44,618 nt of DNA, taken from the NCBI GenBank assembly GCA_937770485.1, contig CALJHX010000033.1, positions 1 through 44,618 on the forward strand. Reading direction: 5' to 3'. The notes under the pieces are model-generated. The model saw nothing but the letters and a program-made list of their open reading frames with translations, was not told the origin of the DNA and did no database searches. Source of the DNA: an uncultured Verrucomicrobiae bacterium. GTDB taxonomy: Bacteria; Verrucomicrobiota; Verrucomicrobiia; Limisphaerales; UBA1096. Positions 34,872 through 42,434 of this stretch are shown here, one piece after another (the first letter of the stretch is position 1; each line of letters starts with the position of its first letter). The position numbers were made by a program, and so were the translations under genes.

Positions 34872-36116
34872 TTACTTGCTGGAGACGTCGAGGCAGGTGA
34901 GGTCGCCGCGGGAGTTGCGGCAATAAATTCGGCCGTTGGCCAGCACTGGCGTGGTCCAGCACTTGGGACCGGTCACTTGGGCGCGGGAAGTCTCCGTGAA
35001 TTCACCGTCGTTGGCCTCCGCGACGATCAACTCGCCCTGATTGCTGATGATGAGTAGCTTTTTGCCGATCGCCTGAAGCGCACCGAAGCCACCGAAACTC
35101 TTCTCCTCCCACTGGACTTTACCGGTGGCCAACTCGATGCACTTGAGCGTGGCGCGGCCGGTGTTGCCGTCGAAGCCGTACAGATGGCCGTCGATCAGCA
35201 CGCATGGATTGAAGTGGTTTCGCATGTTTTTGTTTTCCCAAAGCTTGGCCACTTTGTCGCCGTTGATTTGCAGCAGCGCGCAGCCGCGGTCGTAGCCGGA
35301 GGAGATGAACACCTTGTCGCCGATGAGAATGGGGTCGGCGGCGTTGGTGTCGTACTTGGTTTCCCACGGGTAACTCCAGAGCGTGCTACCGGTTTTCGGA
35401 TCCACCGCGACGACTGCCTTGTAGGCGAACATCACCAACTCCTGCCGCCCGTCCCGGACGTGGGGTACGATGGACGAGTAACTGGCCGAGTCGCGACCGG
35501 TGCTCCAGAGAATCTTACCGGTCTTTTTGTCGAGCGCTGTGCCGTGCGAGCCGACGTTGACGAACACTGTGCCGCCGATGACCAGCGGCGAGCCTGCGAA
35601 GCCCCACGTTGGCCGCTTGCCCTTGGTTTCCGTGGCGACATTTTTCTGCCAGACAACGTGGCCGTCGGCTGCGCCAAAACAGATCAGCTGTCCGCGCTTG
35701 CCCAGCGTGAACACACGGTCACCATCGACGGTGGGTGTTCCGCTTGGCCCGCCGGCGTAATACTTCGGGTCGAGCTTGGCCTCGTAGGCGTGGGACCAGA
35801 TCGCCTTGCCGGTTGCAGCGTCGAAACAAAACACGGTGTCCTTCTCCTCGCCCTTGCCGCGGCCGGAGTTGCCGAGCGTGTAGACTTTGCCGTTGGCGAC
35901 GGACAGCGACGAGAAGCCGGTGCCGACCTTGGCTTTCCAAAGGCGCTTGGGACCGTCGTCGGGCCACTTGACCAGCCAGTCGGTCTCGGAGGAGACGCCG
36001 TTGAGGTCGGGGCCGCGCCAGCGAGTCCAGTCCCCGGCGGAGGGCTTGGCCAAGCCGGCGAACAGGCCAAGTGCAACAATGCTCAGCGATAAGAGGCGAA
36101 TAAGAGAAAACGTCAT
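34872..36116 (-). CDS. Exported PQQ-like beta-propeller protein (BamB-like)
   Basis: A 414-residue protein with a signal peptide (LLSLSIVALGLFAGLAKPSAG) and a run of PQQ-type blades: WTRWRGPDLNGVS at the start, then repeats of FDAATGKAIWSH, GAADGHVVWQ, LDKKTGKILWST, VDPKTGSTLWSY and IELATGKVQWEE. The opening W-x-x-W-R-G-P is typical of the planctomycete/verrucomicrobial family annotated as outer-membrane-assembly BamB-like or PQQ-binding-like. Not a dehydrogenase: no catalytic Asp or disulfide seen. Its start is about 75 bases from the upstream metal operator, so co-regulation is possible. Confidence 0.85.
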   Translation of the reverse strand: MTFSLIRLLSLSIVALGLFAGLAKPSAGDWTRWRGPDLNGVSSETDWLVKWPDDGPKRLWKAKVGTGFSSLSVANGKVYTLGNSGRGKGEEKDTVFCFDAATGKAIWSHAYEAKLDPKYYAGGPSGTPTVDGDRVFTLGKRGQLICFGAADGHVVWQKNVATETKGKRPTWGFAGSPLVIGGTVFVNVGSHGTALDKKTGKILWSTGRDSASYSSIVPHVRDGRQELVMFAYKAVVAVDPKTGSTLWSYPWETKYDTNAADPILIGDKVFISSGYDRGCALLQINGDKVAKLWENKNMRNHFNPCVLIDGHLYGFDGNTGRATLKCIELATGKVQWEEKSFGGFGALQAIGKKLLIISNQGELIVAEANDGEFTETSRAQVTGPKCWTTPVLANGRIYCRNSRGDLTCLDVSSK

Positions 36117-36191
36117 GGCAGCGATGGGTAAACAACGGCCGCCGGGCAGTCAAACCACAAAGGCAACTTGAGAGCATTTCGCTAAGGCGCG

Positions 36192-36263
36192 AAAAAGTTA
36201 GCCAAGACTAACTTTTTAGTTGACCTCGCCTTAGGGGTGAAATATAGCCTAGGCTAACTTTTG
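36192..36263 (+). promoter_or_regulatory. Promoter with two near-identical palindromic operators before the metal-uptake operon
   Basis: Site 1: AAAAAGTTAG (36192-36201) and CTAACTTTTT (36208-36217), a perfect 10-base inverted repeat with a six-base spacer. Site 2: the palindrome TAGCCTAGGCTA (36246-36257) followed by ACTTTT. Aligned over 18 bases (36199-36216 and 36246-36263), the sites differ at two positions. Between them TTGACC (36220-36225) and TATAGC (36244-36249) form a -35/-10 pair with 18-base spacing. Site 2 overlaps the -10 and site 1 lies just before the -35, as expected for a metal-dependent repressor. The core resembles the TTAGsCTAAC-type sites of DtxR-family regulators. The regulator identity is inferred. 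Confidence 0.65.
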
Positions 36264-36326
36264 GCGGTATCGCCTTTTTTAAAGGTTTTTTTTTGTCTTT
36301 CGGCCCTTCATGATACTTTTTTACTG

Positions 36327-37244
36327 ATGAAACGAATCTTGTTTTTGACAATCGGCTTGGTAGCTGCAGCGGCTTTTGTACAAGGCCACGCAGCTAAATT
36401 AAACGTCGTCACCACCACGACCATGGTGACCGACATGGTGAAGGAAATCGGCGGAGACCGCGTGAAGGTGGTCGGCCTGATGGGGCCGGGCGTGGATCCG
36501 CACCTGTACAAGCCGGCCTCCGGTGACGTGGTGAAACTCCAGCGGGCAAAGATTATTTTTTACTCTGGGCTGATGCTCGAGGGGCGGATGACCGACCTGT
36601 TTTTCCGCATGGCAAGAGCGGGCAAAATGGTCTACGCCGTTACTGAGTCGATCCCGGAAAAGGACCGGCTCGAGCCGCCGGAGTTTGCGGGGCACTGGGA
36701 TCCTCACGTCTGGGGCGACCCGCTCCTGTGGAGCAAGTGTATCGTCACCGTGGTCGATGGCTTGAGCAAGGCCGACCCCGCTGGTGCGGCGGGCTACGCC
36801 AAGCGCGGCCAAGCGGTCGTCTCGTCATACAAGGCGATGCGAGCCTGGGCGCTCAAGCGCATCGCCGCCGTGCCGAGGGAGCAACGCATCCTCGTCACCA
36901 GTCACGACGCCTTCAACTACTTTGGGCAATCGTTCGGTTTTCAAGTCGTCGCCGTGCAGGGATTGTCAACGGTTACCGAGGCCGGTTTGGCCGACATCGT
37001 CAAGACGGTGGACTTCCTTAAGCAAAAAAAGATCAAGGCGATCTTCGTCGAGAGTAGCGTCAACCCGGCAGCCATCGAGCGGGTGAGCAAGGATGCCGGC
37101 GTAAAGATCGGCGGCGAGTTATTCTCCGACGCCTGCGGCAGGGTGGGAGACATCCACGAGTCGCACGGCGAAAAGTACGACGTCGGCACGTTTGTCGGGA
37201 TGCTCAAGCACAACATCAACACTGTCGTTGATGCCCTTAGGTGA
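36327..37244 (+). CDS. Metal ABC transporter substrate-binding protein (TroA/MntA/ZnuA type)
   Basis: A 305-residue exported cluster A-I binding protein. Signal peptide: RILFLTIGLVAAAAFVQGHA. Metal ligands expected from the TroA family are visible: His59 (GVDPHLYKP), His127 (WDPHVWGDP), His193 (VTSHDAFNYFG) and Asp268 (LFSDACG). The third ligand is His, as in TroA/ZnuA, rather than Glu as in PsaA/MntC. It should bind Mn2+ or Zn2+ in the periplasm. No His-rich zinc loop is present, which slightly favours Mn. The open frame begins at 36261, but the ATG at 36327 gives the signal peptide. First gene of a five-gene operon. Confidence 0.92.
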   Translation: MKRILFLTIGLVAAAAFVQGHAAKLNVVTTTTMVTDMVKEIGGDRVKVVGLMGPGVDPHLYKPASGDVVKLQRAKIIFYSGLMLEGRMTDLFFRMARAGKMVYAVTESIPEKDRLEPPEFAGHWDPHVWGDPLLWSKCIVTVVDGLSKADPAGAAGYAKRGQAVVSSYKAMRAWALKRIAAVPREQRILVTSHDAFNYFGQSFGFQVVAVQGLSTVTEAGLADIVKTVDFLKQKKIKAIFVESSVNPAAIERVSKDAGVKIGGELFSDACGRVGDIHESHGEKYDVGTFVGMLKHNINTVVDALR

Positions 37245-37262
37245 CCCGAAATATTTCAAACG

Positions 37263-38441
37263 TTGAAAACTGCATTCATAATTTTGGTGGGAGTCCTGCC
37301 GTTGTCGCTTGCAACTTCGGGCGAGTTTACCACCTTCAAAAACGATCATGGCATCGACCTGTTTTTTGACTACACAGGCGAGGTGTTGAGCAACGTCTCC
37401 GGCGGCGACCACACCGGTACCGGTTATAATGGCCTAGCCTCGTTCGGCATTGAATCAGACCTTGGTCAAGCGATTGGTTGGGAAGGAGTTAAGATGCATC
37501 TGAGCGGTATGGATCTGCACGGCTCCGGCATCGGCAGCCGCAGCGGTGACATGTTGGGTGTGAGCAACATCGAGGGCTACGGAAGTGTGCGGCTTTACGA
37601 GTCGTGGGTGGAGAAACAGTTCGCTGGTGAGTCGCTGAGCCTGCGTGTCGGGTTGCTGCTGGCAGATGAGGAATTCTCGACGCTCGAAACTACAGACCCG
37701 TTTCTCAACGCGACCTTTGGCTGGCCGGAATTTATCTCGATGAACACGGTCAATACCGGCCCGGCGTTCTACATTCCCGCGCTTGGCCTGCGGTTGCTCT
37801 GGGAACCAAGCGAGGCGTGGTATGGCCAGGTCGGAGTCTTCGATGGTGACACCTTCGACTCGCCCGAAAGTGATGACACGGTCAACCGACATGGCTTGCA
37901 CTTGGAACTGGGTAACAGTCAAGGCACTTTCGGCATGGTGGAAGTCGGCTATCGGCACAACCAGGCAGAGGATGTTGACGACCTCTCCGGCACGTATAAA
38001 CTCGGTGGCTGGTGGCACTCGGCCGAGTTTCGCGACTTCCGAGGTGGGGCGTCACACGACGGAATACAGGGGGTGTACGCGTCCGGCGAGCAGATGGTTT
38101 ACCGCGAGTACGGCGACCAAGGGTTGAAGCTGTTCGTGCGTTTTGGCTTTGCGCCGAAAGATCGCAGTGAGGTGGACTACAGCTTTCAAGCTGGCGCAAG
38201 CTACGTTGGCCTGATCCCCGGCCGCGACATCGACACCGCTGCGCTTGGTTTGTCGCACGCGCACATCAGCGACGATCTCCCCGGGCGTACCACTGAGACT
38301 GTGGTCGAGGCTGCGTACGAGTATGTGATGAGCGACGACTTCACTATTCAGCCAAGCGTGCAGTGGGTCGACGACCCCGGTGCGACCGGCGAACTCGACG
38401 ACGCACTCGTGTTTGGTCTGCGGGTTAACCTGAGTTTTTAA
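37263..38441 (+). CDS. OprB-like outer-membrane porin inside the metal operon
   Basis: Starts at a TTG with a signal peptide (KTAFIILVGVLPLSLATSG). The body is rich in alternating strands and matches the carbohydrate-selective porin OprB family (GIDLFFDYTGEVLSNVSGG, YNGLASFGIESDLGQAIGW, SFQAGASYVGLIPGRDID, DALVFGLRVNLSF). It ends in Phe, the usual outer-membrane barrel signal. It lies 18 bases after the binding-protein gene and two bases before the ATPase gene, so it is cotranscribed with a metal importer. Inference: a metal-selective outer-membrane channel feeding the periplasmic binding protein, by analogy with the unrelated MnoP channel of Bradyrhizobium. Confidence 0.85.
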   Translation: MKTAFIILVGVLPLSLATSGEFTTFKNDHGIDLFFDYTGEVLSNVSGGDHTGTGYNGLASFGIESDLGQAIGWEGVKMHLSGMDLHGSGIGSRSGDMLGVSNIEGYGSVRLYESWVEKQFAGESLSLRVGLLLADEEFSTLETTDPFLNATFGWPEFISMNTVNTGPAFYIPALGLRLLWEPSEAWYGQVGVFDGDTFDSPESDDTVNRHGLHLELGNSQGTFGMVEVGYRHNQAEDVDDLSGTYKLGGWWHSAEFRDFRGGASHDGIQGVYASGEQMVYREYGDQGLKLFVRFGFAPKDRSEVDYSFQAGASYVGLIPGRDIDTAALGLSHAHISDDLPGRTTETVVEAAYEYVMSDDFTIQPSVQWVDDPGATGELDDALVFGLRVNLSF

Positions 38442-38442
38442 C

Positions 38443-39228
38443 ATGACAGATTCCCCGGCAACCAAAGGCGAGGACATTCCGCTTGAGATTCACGACCTGA
38501 CGGCTGGGTATCACAAGAAACCTGTGCTTTGGGGCATCGACCTGAAGGTGCCCAAGGGTAAACTGGTCGGGGTTGTTGGGCCGAACGGCGCCGGCAAATC
38601 GACCCTTATCAAGGCTATCATGGGCCTGGTGCCGCCGAGTAGCGGGTGGGTGAAGATCTTTGGGAAAACGTACAATGAGAATCGTCGGCGAGTCGGCTAT
38701 GTGCCTCAGCGAGAGTCGGTTGACTGGGATTTTCCGGTCACGGTAATGGACGTGGTGATGATGGGCCGCTACGGCCATGTCGGCTGGTTCAAGCGTCCAA
38801 AGAAGGCTGATCGCGAGATCGCCCGAGACTGTCTCGACAAGGTGAAGATGCTGCCGTTTGCCAAGCGGCAGATTTCCAACTTGAGCGGCGGCCAGCAGCA
38901 GCGTGTTTTTTTGGCGCGCGCGTTGGCGCAGGAGAGCGACATATATTTCATGGACGAGCCGTTCGCCGGCGTGGACGCCGCGACCGAGACGGCGATCATC
39001 TCGCTGCTGCACGAATTGCGGGAAAAGGGCAAGACGCTGCTGGTGGTGCATCACGACCTGCCGACGGCGCGCAATTATTTCGACCAACTGCTGCTGCTCA
39101 ACATGCGGGTGGTGGCCTACGGCGAGACTGAAAAGGTGTTCACTTACGAGCTGCTTCAGAAAACGTACGGCGGCCGGTTGACGATTCTTTCCGAGGTGGC
39201 GGATGCAGTCGGGCAGCGCGCCAAGTAA
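38443..39228 (+). CDS. Metal ABC transporter ATP-binding protein (TroB/MntB/ZnuC type)
   Basis: A 261-residue ATPase. Walker A VGPNGAGKSTLIKAI, Q-loop YVPQRESVDWDFPV (the E-S-V-D-W-D-F-P signature of Mn/Zn/Fe importers), ABC signature NLSGGQQQRVFLARAL, Walker B IYFMDEPFAGVD and switch His VVHHDLP are all present. The N-terminal 14 residues are an extra tail. The gene begins two bases after the porin stop and ends four bases before the first permease. Confidence 0.95.
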   Translation: MTDSPATKGEDIPLEIHDLTAGYHKKPVLWGIDLKVPKGKLVGVVGPNGAGKSTLIKAIMGLVPPSSGWVKIFGKTYNENRRRVGYVPQRESVDWDFPVTVMDVVMMGRYGHVGWFKRPKKADREIARDCLDKVKMLPFAKRQISNLSGGQQQRVFLARALAQESDIYFMDEPFAGVDAATETAIISLLHELREKGKTLLVVHHDLPTARNYFDQLLLLNMRVVAYGETEKVFTYELLQKTYGGRLTILSEVADAVGQRAK

Positions 39229-39231
39229 CCG

Positions 39232-40788
39232 ATGAACCAACAGCGAAAAACCTTGGCCAAGCGGGGATTGGGTGCGGTACACGCGCTTGGTCTGCTGGCT
39301 GTGTTTTCGCTGTTGGCTGTGGAGCCGGAGAGTGCCTGGGCGGCGAAGATCGGTGACGTTGCGGAGGAGACGTCGCTTGGCCAACAGGCGTTGCGTTTTT
39401 TTTCGTTCCGTGATCCGTCGGTGCGCTATGCGGTGATTGGCTCGGTGCTGCTCGGCATTTCGTGCGGGTTGCTGGGCTGCTTTATCGTCGTGCGAAAAAT
39501 GGCACTCGTCGGTGACACGTTGTCGCACGCGGTGTTGCCCGGCGTTGCGGTTGGCTTCCTGTTTTCCGGCGTGAGCGCCAGCGGGCTGTTTGACTGGAGT
39601 TTCGACGTGGCCAACATCACCAAGAATCCGGCGCTGATTTTTTGCGGCGCGGTGGTGGCCGGCGTGGCCGGGACGTTTCTTGTCAACACCCTGAAACAGA
39701 CTACTAAAATCAAGGAGGACTCGGCGCTTGGCCTGACGCTGGCGTCTTTTTTTGCCGTGGGCATCTGTCTTTTGACAATGATTCAGGATTTGCCCACTGG
39801 CAACAAGAGTGGGATCGACAAGTTCATGTTTGGCCAAGCGGCGGCGATCGATGAGGACGATATCCGGCTGATGCTTGCGGTCACACTGCTGATCGTGGCG
39901 GTGGTGTTTGTGTTCTACAAGGAACTGCTGGTGACGAGTTTTGACGCGGGGTTTGCGCGGTCGATTGCGCTGCCGAGTGAGTGGATTCATCACGGGCTGA
40001 TGCTGCTGGTGGCGTTCGCGGTGGTGATCGCGCTGCAGGCGGTCGGCGTGGTGCTGGTGTCGGCGATGCTGATTACCCCCGCGGCGACGGCGTATTTGCT
40101 GACCGATCGCATGCACCGGATGCTGCTGTTGGCGGTGGGGTTCGGTGTGGGGTCGGGAGTTCTTGGTGCGTTTATTTCATTTCTCAAGCCGAACATCCCG
40201 ACCGGGCCGTGCATGGTGCTGGGTGCGAGCGCGTTGTTTGCGGTGGCGTTCTTCGGCGGGCCAAGGCACGGCGTGCTGACGCGCTGGTGGCGGCACTTGT
40301 CGCGCTCCAAGCGGGTGCAGCGGGAGAACACTCTCAAGGCACTGTTTCAGGTTTTGGAACGCCGGGATGCTGAGCCGGAGGACAGCGTCTCACTGAAGGA
40401 GTTGGCGGAGCGCCGCCGGGAAACGCCCGACGAAGTATCCGGCCAGGCGAGCGCGCTGAAACAACACGGATTCGTCACGCTGCACGAGGAGGGCAAAAAG
40501 ATTTTGTTCACCCCAAGCGGCTGGCAACTGGCCTGCACGATTGTCCGCAACCATCGGTTGTGGGAGCTGTACCTGACCAACGCCGCCAACATCGCCGCTG
40601 ACCACGTGCACGATGACGCTGAGAAAATCGAGCACTTGCTCGGCGACGATGTCGTGCGCGAGTTGGAGCGGATGCTCGATGACACGACACGCGATCCGCA
40701 CGGCCGGGCCATCCCCGGCTTTGCAGATATTCACAAGCCGTTCACGCCGGCGGCCGCGAGGCCAAGCGGATACGGCAGGAACTTGTGA
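39232..40788 (+). CDS. Metal ABC transporter permease fused to a DtxR/MntR-type metalloregulator domain
   Basis: Residues 1-37 look like a signal anchor. Residues 60-345 form an ABC-3 permease (RKMALVGDTLSHAVLPGVAV, FYKELLVTSFDAGFARSI, AMLITPAATAYLL). After a basic stretch (RWWRHLSRSKRVQRE) residues 365-495 form a DtxR-family module. The winged helix-turn-helix is SLKELAERRRETPDEVSGQA, wing GFVTLHEEGKKILFTPSG, and the metal/dimer domain includes NHRLWELYL (His441) and HVHDDAEKIEHLL (Glu464, Glu467, His468). This matches MntR His77, Glu99, Glu102 and His103; the MntR Asp8/Glu11 pair is not obviously kept. It is the only regulator-like domain in the operon. It may be a membrane-tethered sensor or a repressor released by processing. 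GTGA overlap (40785-40788) with the next permease. Confidence 0.88.
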   Translation: MNQQRKTLAKRGLGAVHALGLLAVFSLLAVEPESAWAAKIGDVAEETSLGQQALRFFSFRDPSVRYAVIGSVLLGISCGLLGCFIVVRKMALVGDTLSHAVLPGVAVGFLFSGVSASGLFDWSFDVANITKNPALIFCGAVVAGVAGTFLVNTLKQTTKIKEDSALGLTLASFFAVGICLLTMIQDLPTGNKSGIDKFMFGQAAAIDEDDIRLMLAVTLLIVAVVFVFYKELLVTSFDAGFARSIALPSEWIHHGLMLLVAFAVVIALQAVGVVLVSAMLITPAATAYLLTDRMHRMLLLAVGFGVGSGVLGAFISFLKPNIPTGPCMVLGASALFAVAFFGGPRHGVLTRWWRHLSRSKRVQRENTLKALFQVLERRDAEPEDSVSLKELAERRRETPDEVSGQASALKQHGFVTLHEEGKKILFTPSGWQLACTIVRNHRLWELYLTNAANIAADHVHDDAEKIEHLLGDDVVRELERMLDDTTRDPHGRAIPGFADIHKPFTPAAARPSGYGRNL

Positions 40789-41837
40789 ACGATTTCATTC
40801 CAGCCTTCGAGTGGCAACGGGTCATGGTCGAGCCGTGGACGGAGAATCTGCCGACAACATTTTGGATCGTGCTGATGGGGTTCCTGATCACCGCCGCGTG
40901 CGGGCTGATCGGCAACTACCTCATACTCCGCCGCATGGCGCTGGTCGGCGACGCGATCAGCCATAGTGTTCTTCCAGGTTTGGCCATCGCCTTTTTGCTG
41001 TCGCACAGTCTCAATACCCTGCCGATGTTCATTGGAGCGCTCGGGGCTGGCATCGTGACGACGGTGATGATCGAGTTGATACACAAGAAAACCCGCGTAA
41101 AACAGGATTCGGCGATCGGGATCACTTTCTCGACGCTGTTCGCCATCGGCGTGATCCTGATCAGCTTGGGACAAACGGACGCGGTTCATCTGGATGCGGA
41201 GTGCGTGCTATACGGCGAGATCGCGTTCGTGCCGTTGGACCTCGTGAAGACCGAGCTGGGGCCGAATGCATTGTCGGTAGTGAAAAACATCCCGGGGCTC
41301 AACTCGGAGATGTTTCTCAATGGCAACCTGCTGACCATCGCACCGCCGCCGGTCATCCGCATGGCGGTGGTCACCGGCATCACGCTGCTGTTGATCGTGG
41401 TGTTTTACAAGGAGTTGCTGGTGACGAGTTTCGACTCCGGCTTGTCGTCGTCGCTGGGCATCAACTCCACCGTGGTGCATTACGCGCTGATGGGGATGCT
41501 CTCGGTGATCATTGTCAGCGCATTCGAGGCGGTCGGCGCGATCCTCGTTATAGCGATGTTGATATTGCCCGGGGCGACGGCGTCGCTACTGGCGCATCGG
41601 TTGCCGCCGATGTTTGGCATCACCGTCGTTCACGCCTTGCTGAGCGCGGTGGGCGGCATCCACTTGGCCACATGGCTGAATTGTTCGCCCGCCGGGGCGA
41701 TGGTGGTCGCCGGCTCGGCGCTGTTCGCGCTGGCGTGGATGTTCAGCCCAAGCCAAGGGTTGCTACAGCGCTGGCTTGGCCGTGAGTTGGACGAACTTGA
41801 TGAGGAGGACATCGAGCGCTTGGCCAAGGGAGTTTGA
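40785..41837 (+). CDS. Second metal ABC transporter permease (TroD/MntD type)
   Basis: A 350-residue ABC-3 permease paralogous to the first (RRMALVGDAISHSVLPGLAI, FYKELLVTSFDSGLSSSLG, MLILPGATASLLAHRL), with about eight membrane segments. It lacks the DtxR extension and ends with an acidic tail (DELDEEDIERLAKGV) whose last codons include a CTTGGCCAAG copy (41819). With the fused permease it should form the heterodimeric membrane channel. Its GTG start overlaps the upstream stop by four bases. Last gene of the operon. Confidence 0.92.
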   Translation: MNDFIPAFEWQRVMVEPWTENLPTTFWIVLMGFLITAACGLIGNYLILRRMALVGDAISHSVLPGLAIAFLLSHSLNTLPMFIGALGAGIVTTVMIELIHKKTRVKQDSAIGITFSTLFAIGVILISLGQTDAVHLDAECVLYGEIAFVPLDLVKTELGPNALSVVKNIPGLNSEMFLNGNLLTIAPPPVIRMAVVTGITLLLIVVFYKELLVTSFDSGLSSSLGINSTVVHYALMGMLSVIIVSAFEAVGAILVIAMLILPGATASLLAHRLPPMFGITVVHALLSAVGGIHLATWLNCSPAGAMVVAGSALFALAWMFSPSQGLLQRWLGRELDELDEEDIERLAKGV

Positions 41838-41899
41838 AAAGTTTTCAGTTGGGCCAAGGATTCTCACGGGTTTTCGTGATGAGTTTTTGATTTAGTATC

Positions 41900-41938
41900 G
41901 ATGGACAGGATGCACAGGATAAAAAAATCCTGTCCATC
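41900..41938. repeat. 12-base inverted repeat after the metal operon (likely terminator or dispersed repeat)
   Basis: GATGGACAGGAT (41900-41911) pairs with ATCCTGTCCATC (41927-41938). A second ACAGGAT (41914-41920) can pair with the same right arm. A T-rich tract follows. The GGACAGGAT..ATCCTGTCC text is of a kind seen as dispersed intergenic repeats in many environmental genomes. It may end the metal operon transcript. Confidence 0.55.
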
Positions 41939-42022
41939 CATGTTTGTTTTTTGGTGTCCTGCGTTTAACTCCTTTAATTTGCGTCCAATCGTCTCTATTC
42001 GAGATTTCTCGCGTTTGGGCAC

Positions 42023-42049
42023 AAAAAAAGGGACTCTTTCGAGTCCCTT
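42023..42049 (-). terminator. Rho-independent terminator of rpmB
   Basis: Read on the reverse strand, AAGGGACTC (42049-42041) and GAGTCCCTT (42036-42028) form a nine-base stem with a GAAA tetraloop. It is followed by a run of seven Ts ending at 42023, 22 bases after the rpmB stop. Confidence 0.85.
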
Positions 42050-42070
42050 AAAATTTGTTGCCGGCTTGGC

Positions 42071-42328
42071 TTAGGCTTCGCCCTTTTTCCAGGTGCGCTT
42101 GAGTGGCTTGGTGACGAGGCCCTTCTTGATGGCCTTGGCGGTGACGCGGATATACTTCACCTCGCCATCTATGATGGCCTTGACGCGCTGCAGATTCGGG
42201 AGGAAACGGCGCTTCACGACCTTGGTGACGTGCATGCCGATGCCGCCCTTTTTCTTGGCTTTACCGCTACGTCGAATGCGGCTCCCCGTGACGGGGCCGG
42301 TGCCTGTTAGTTGACAAACTCTGGACAT
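42071..42328 (-). CDS. rpmB: 50S ribosomal protein L28
   Basis: An 85-residue basic protein matching L28: MSRVCQLTGTGPVTGSRI, then KVVKRRFLPNLQRVKAI and YIRVTAKAIKKGLVTKPL. It has no zinc-binding Cys pairs (C- form). The start is well supported by GGGAGGT (42340-42334 on the reverse strand) five bases before the ATG. It has its own terminator and is a single-gene unit. Strong expression is expected. Confidence 0.95.
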   Translation of the reverse strand: MSRVCQLTGTGPVTGSRIRRSGKAKKKGGIGMHVTKVVKRRFLPNLQRVKAIIDGEVKYIRVTAKAIKKGLVTKPLKRTWKKGEA

Positions 42329-42333
42329 TTTGT

Positions 42334-42340
42334 ACCTCCC
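42334..42340 (-). promoter_or_regulatory. Strong ribosome binding site of rpmB
   Basis: GGGAGGT on the reverse strand, five bases before the ATG at 42328. One of few clear Shine-Dalgarno sequences in the window. Confidence 0.7.
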
Positions 42341-42434
42341 TTGCTGAAAGGGGTTGCGAAACTTACCCTAAAAACCAGCCGTGACAAGCCATTTTTTCGG
42401 CTTTTTTGCTGCGCTTGGCCAAGCGGGGCGGGGT

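Noticed and set aside
38425..40116. Long open frame (563 codons) on the reverse strand
   Set aside because: It is antisense to the metal ATPase and permease genes, has His/Gln/Arg-rich low-complexity sequence and matches no family; a GC-rich shadow frame.
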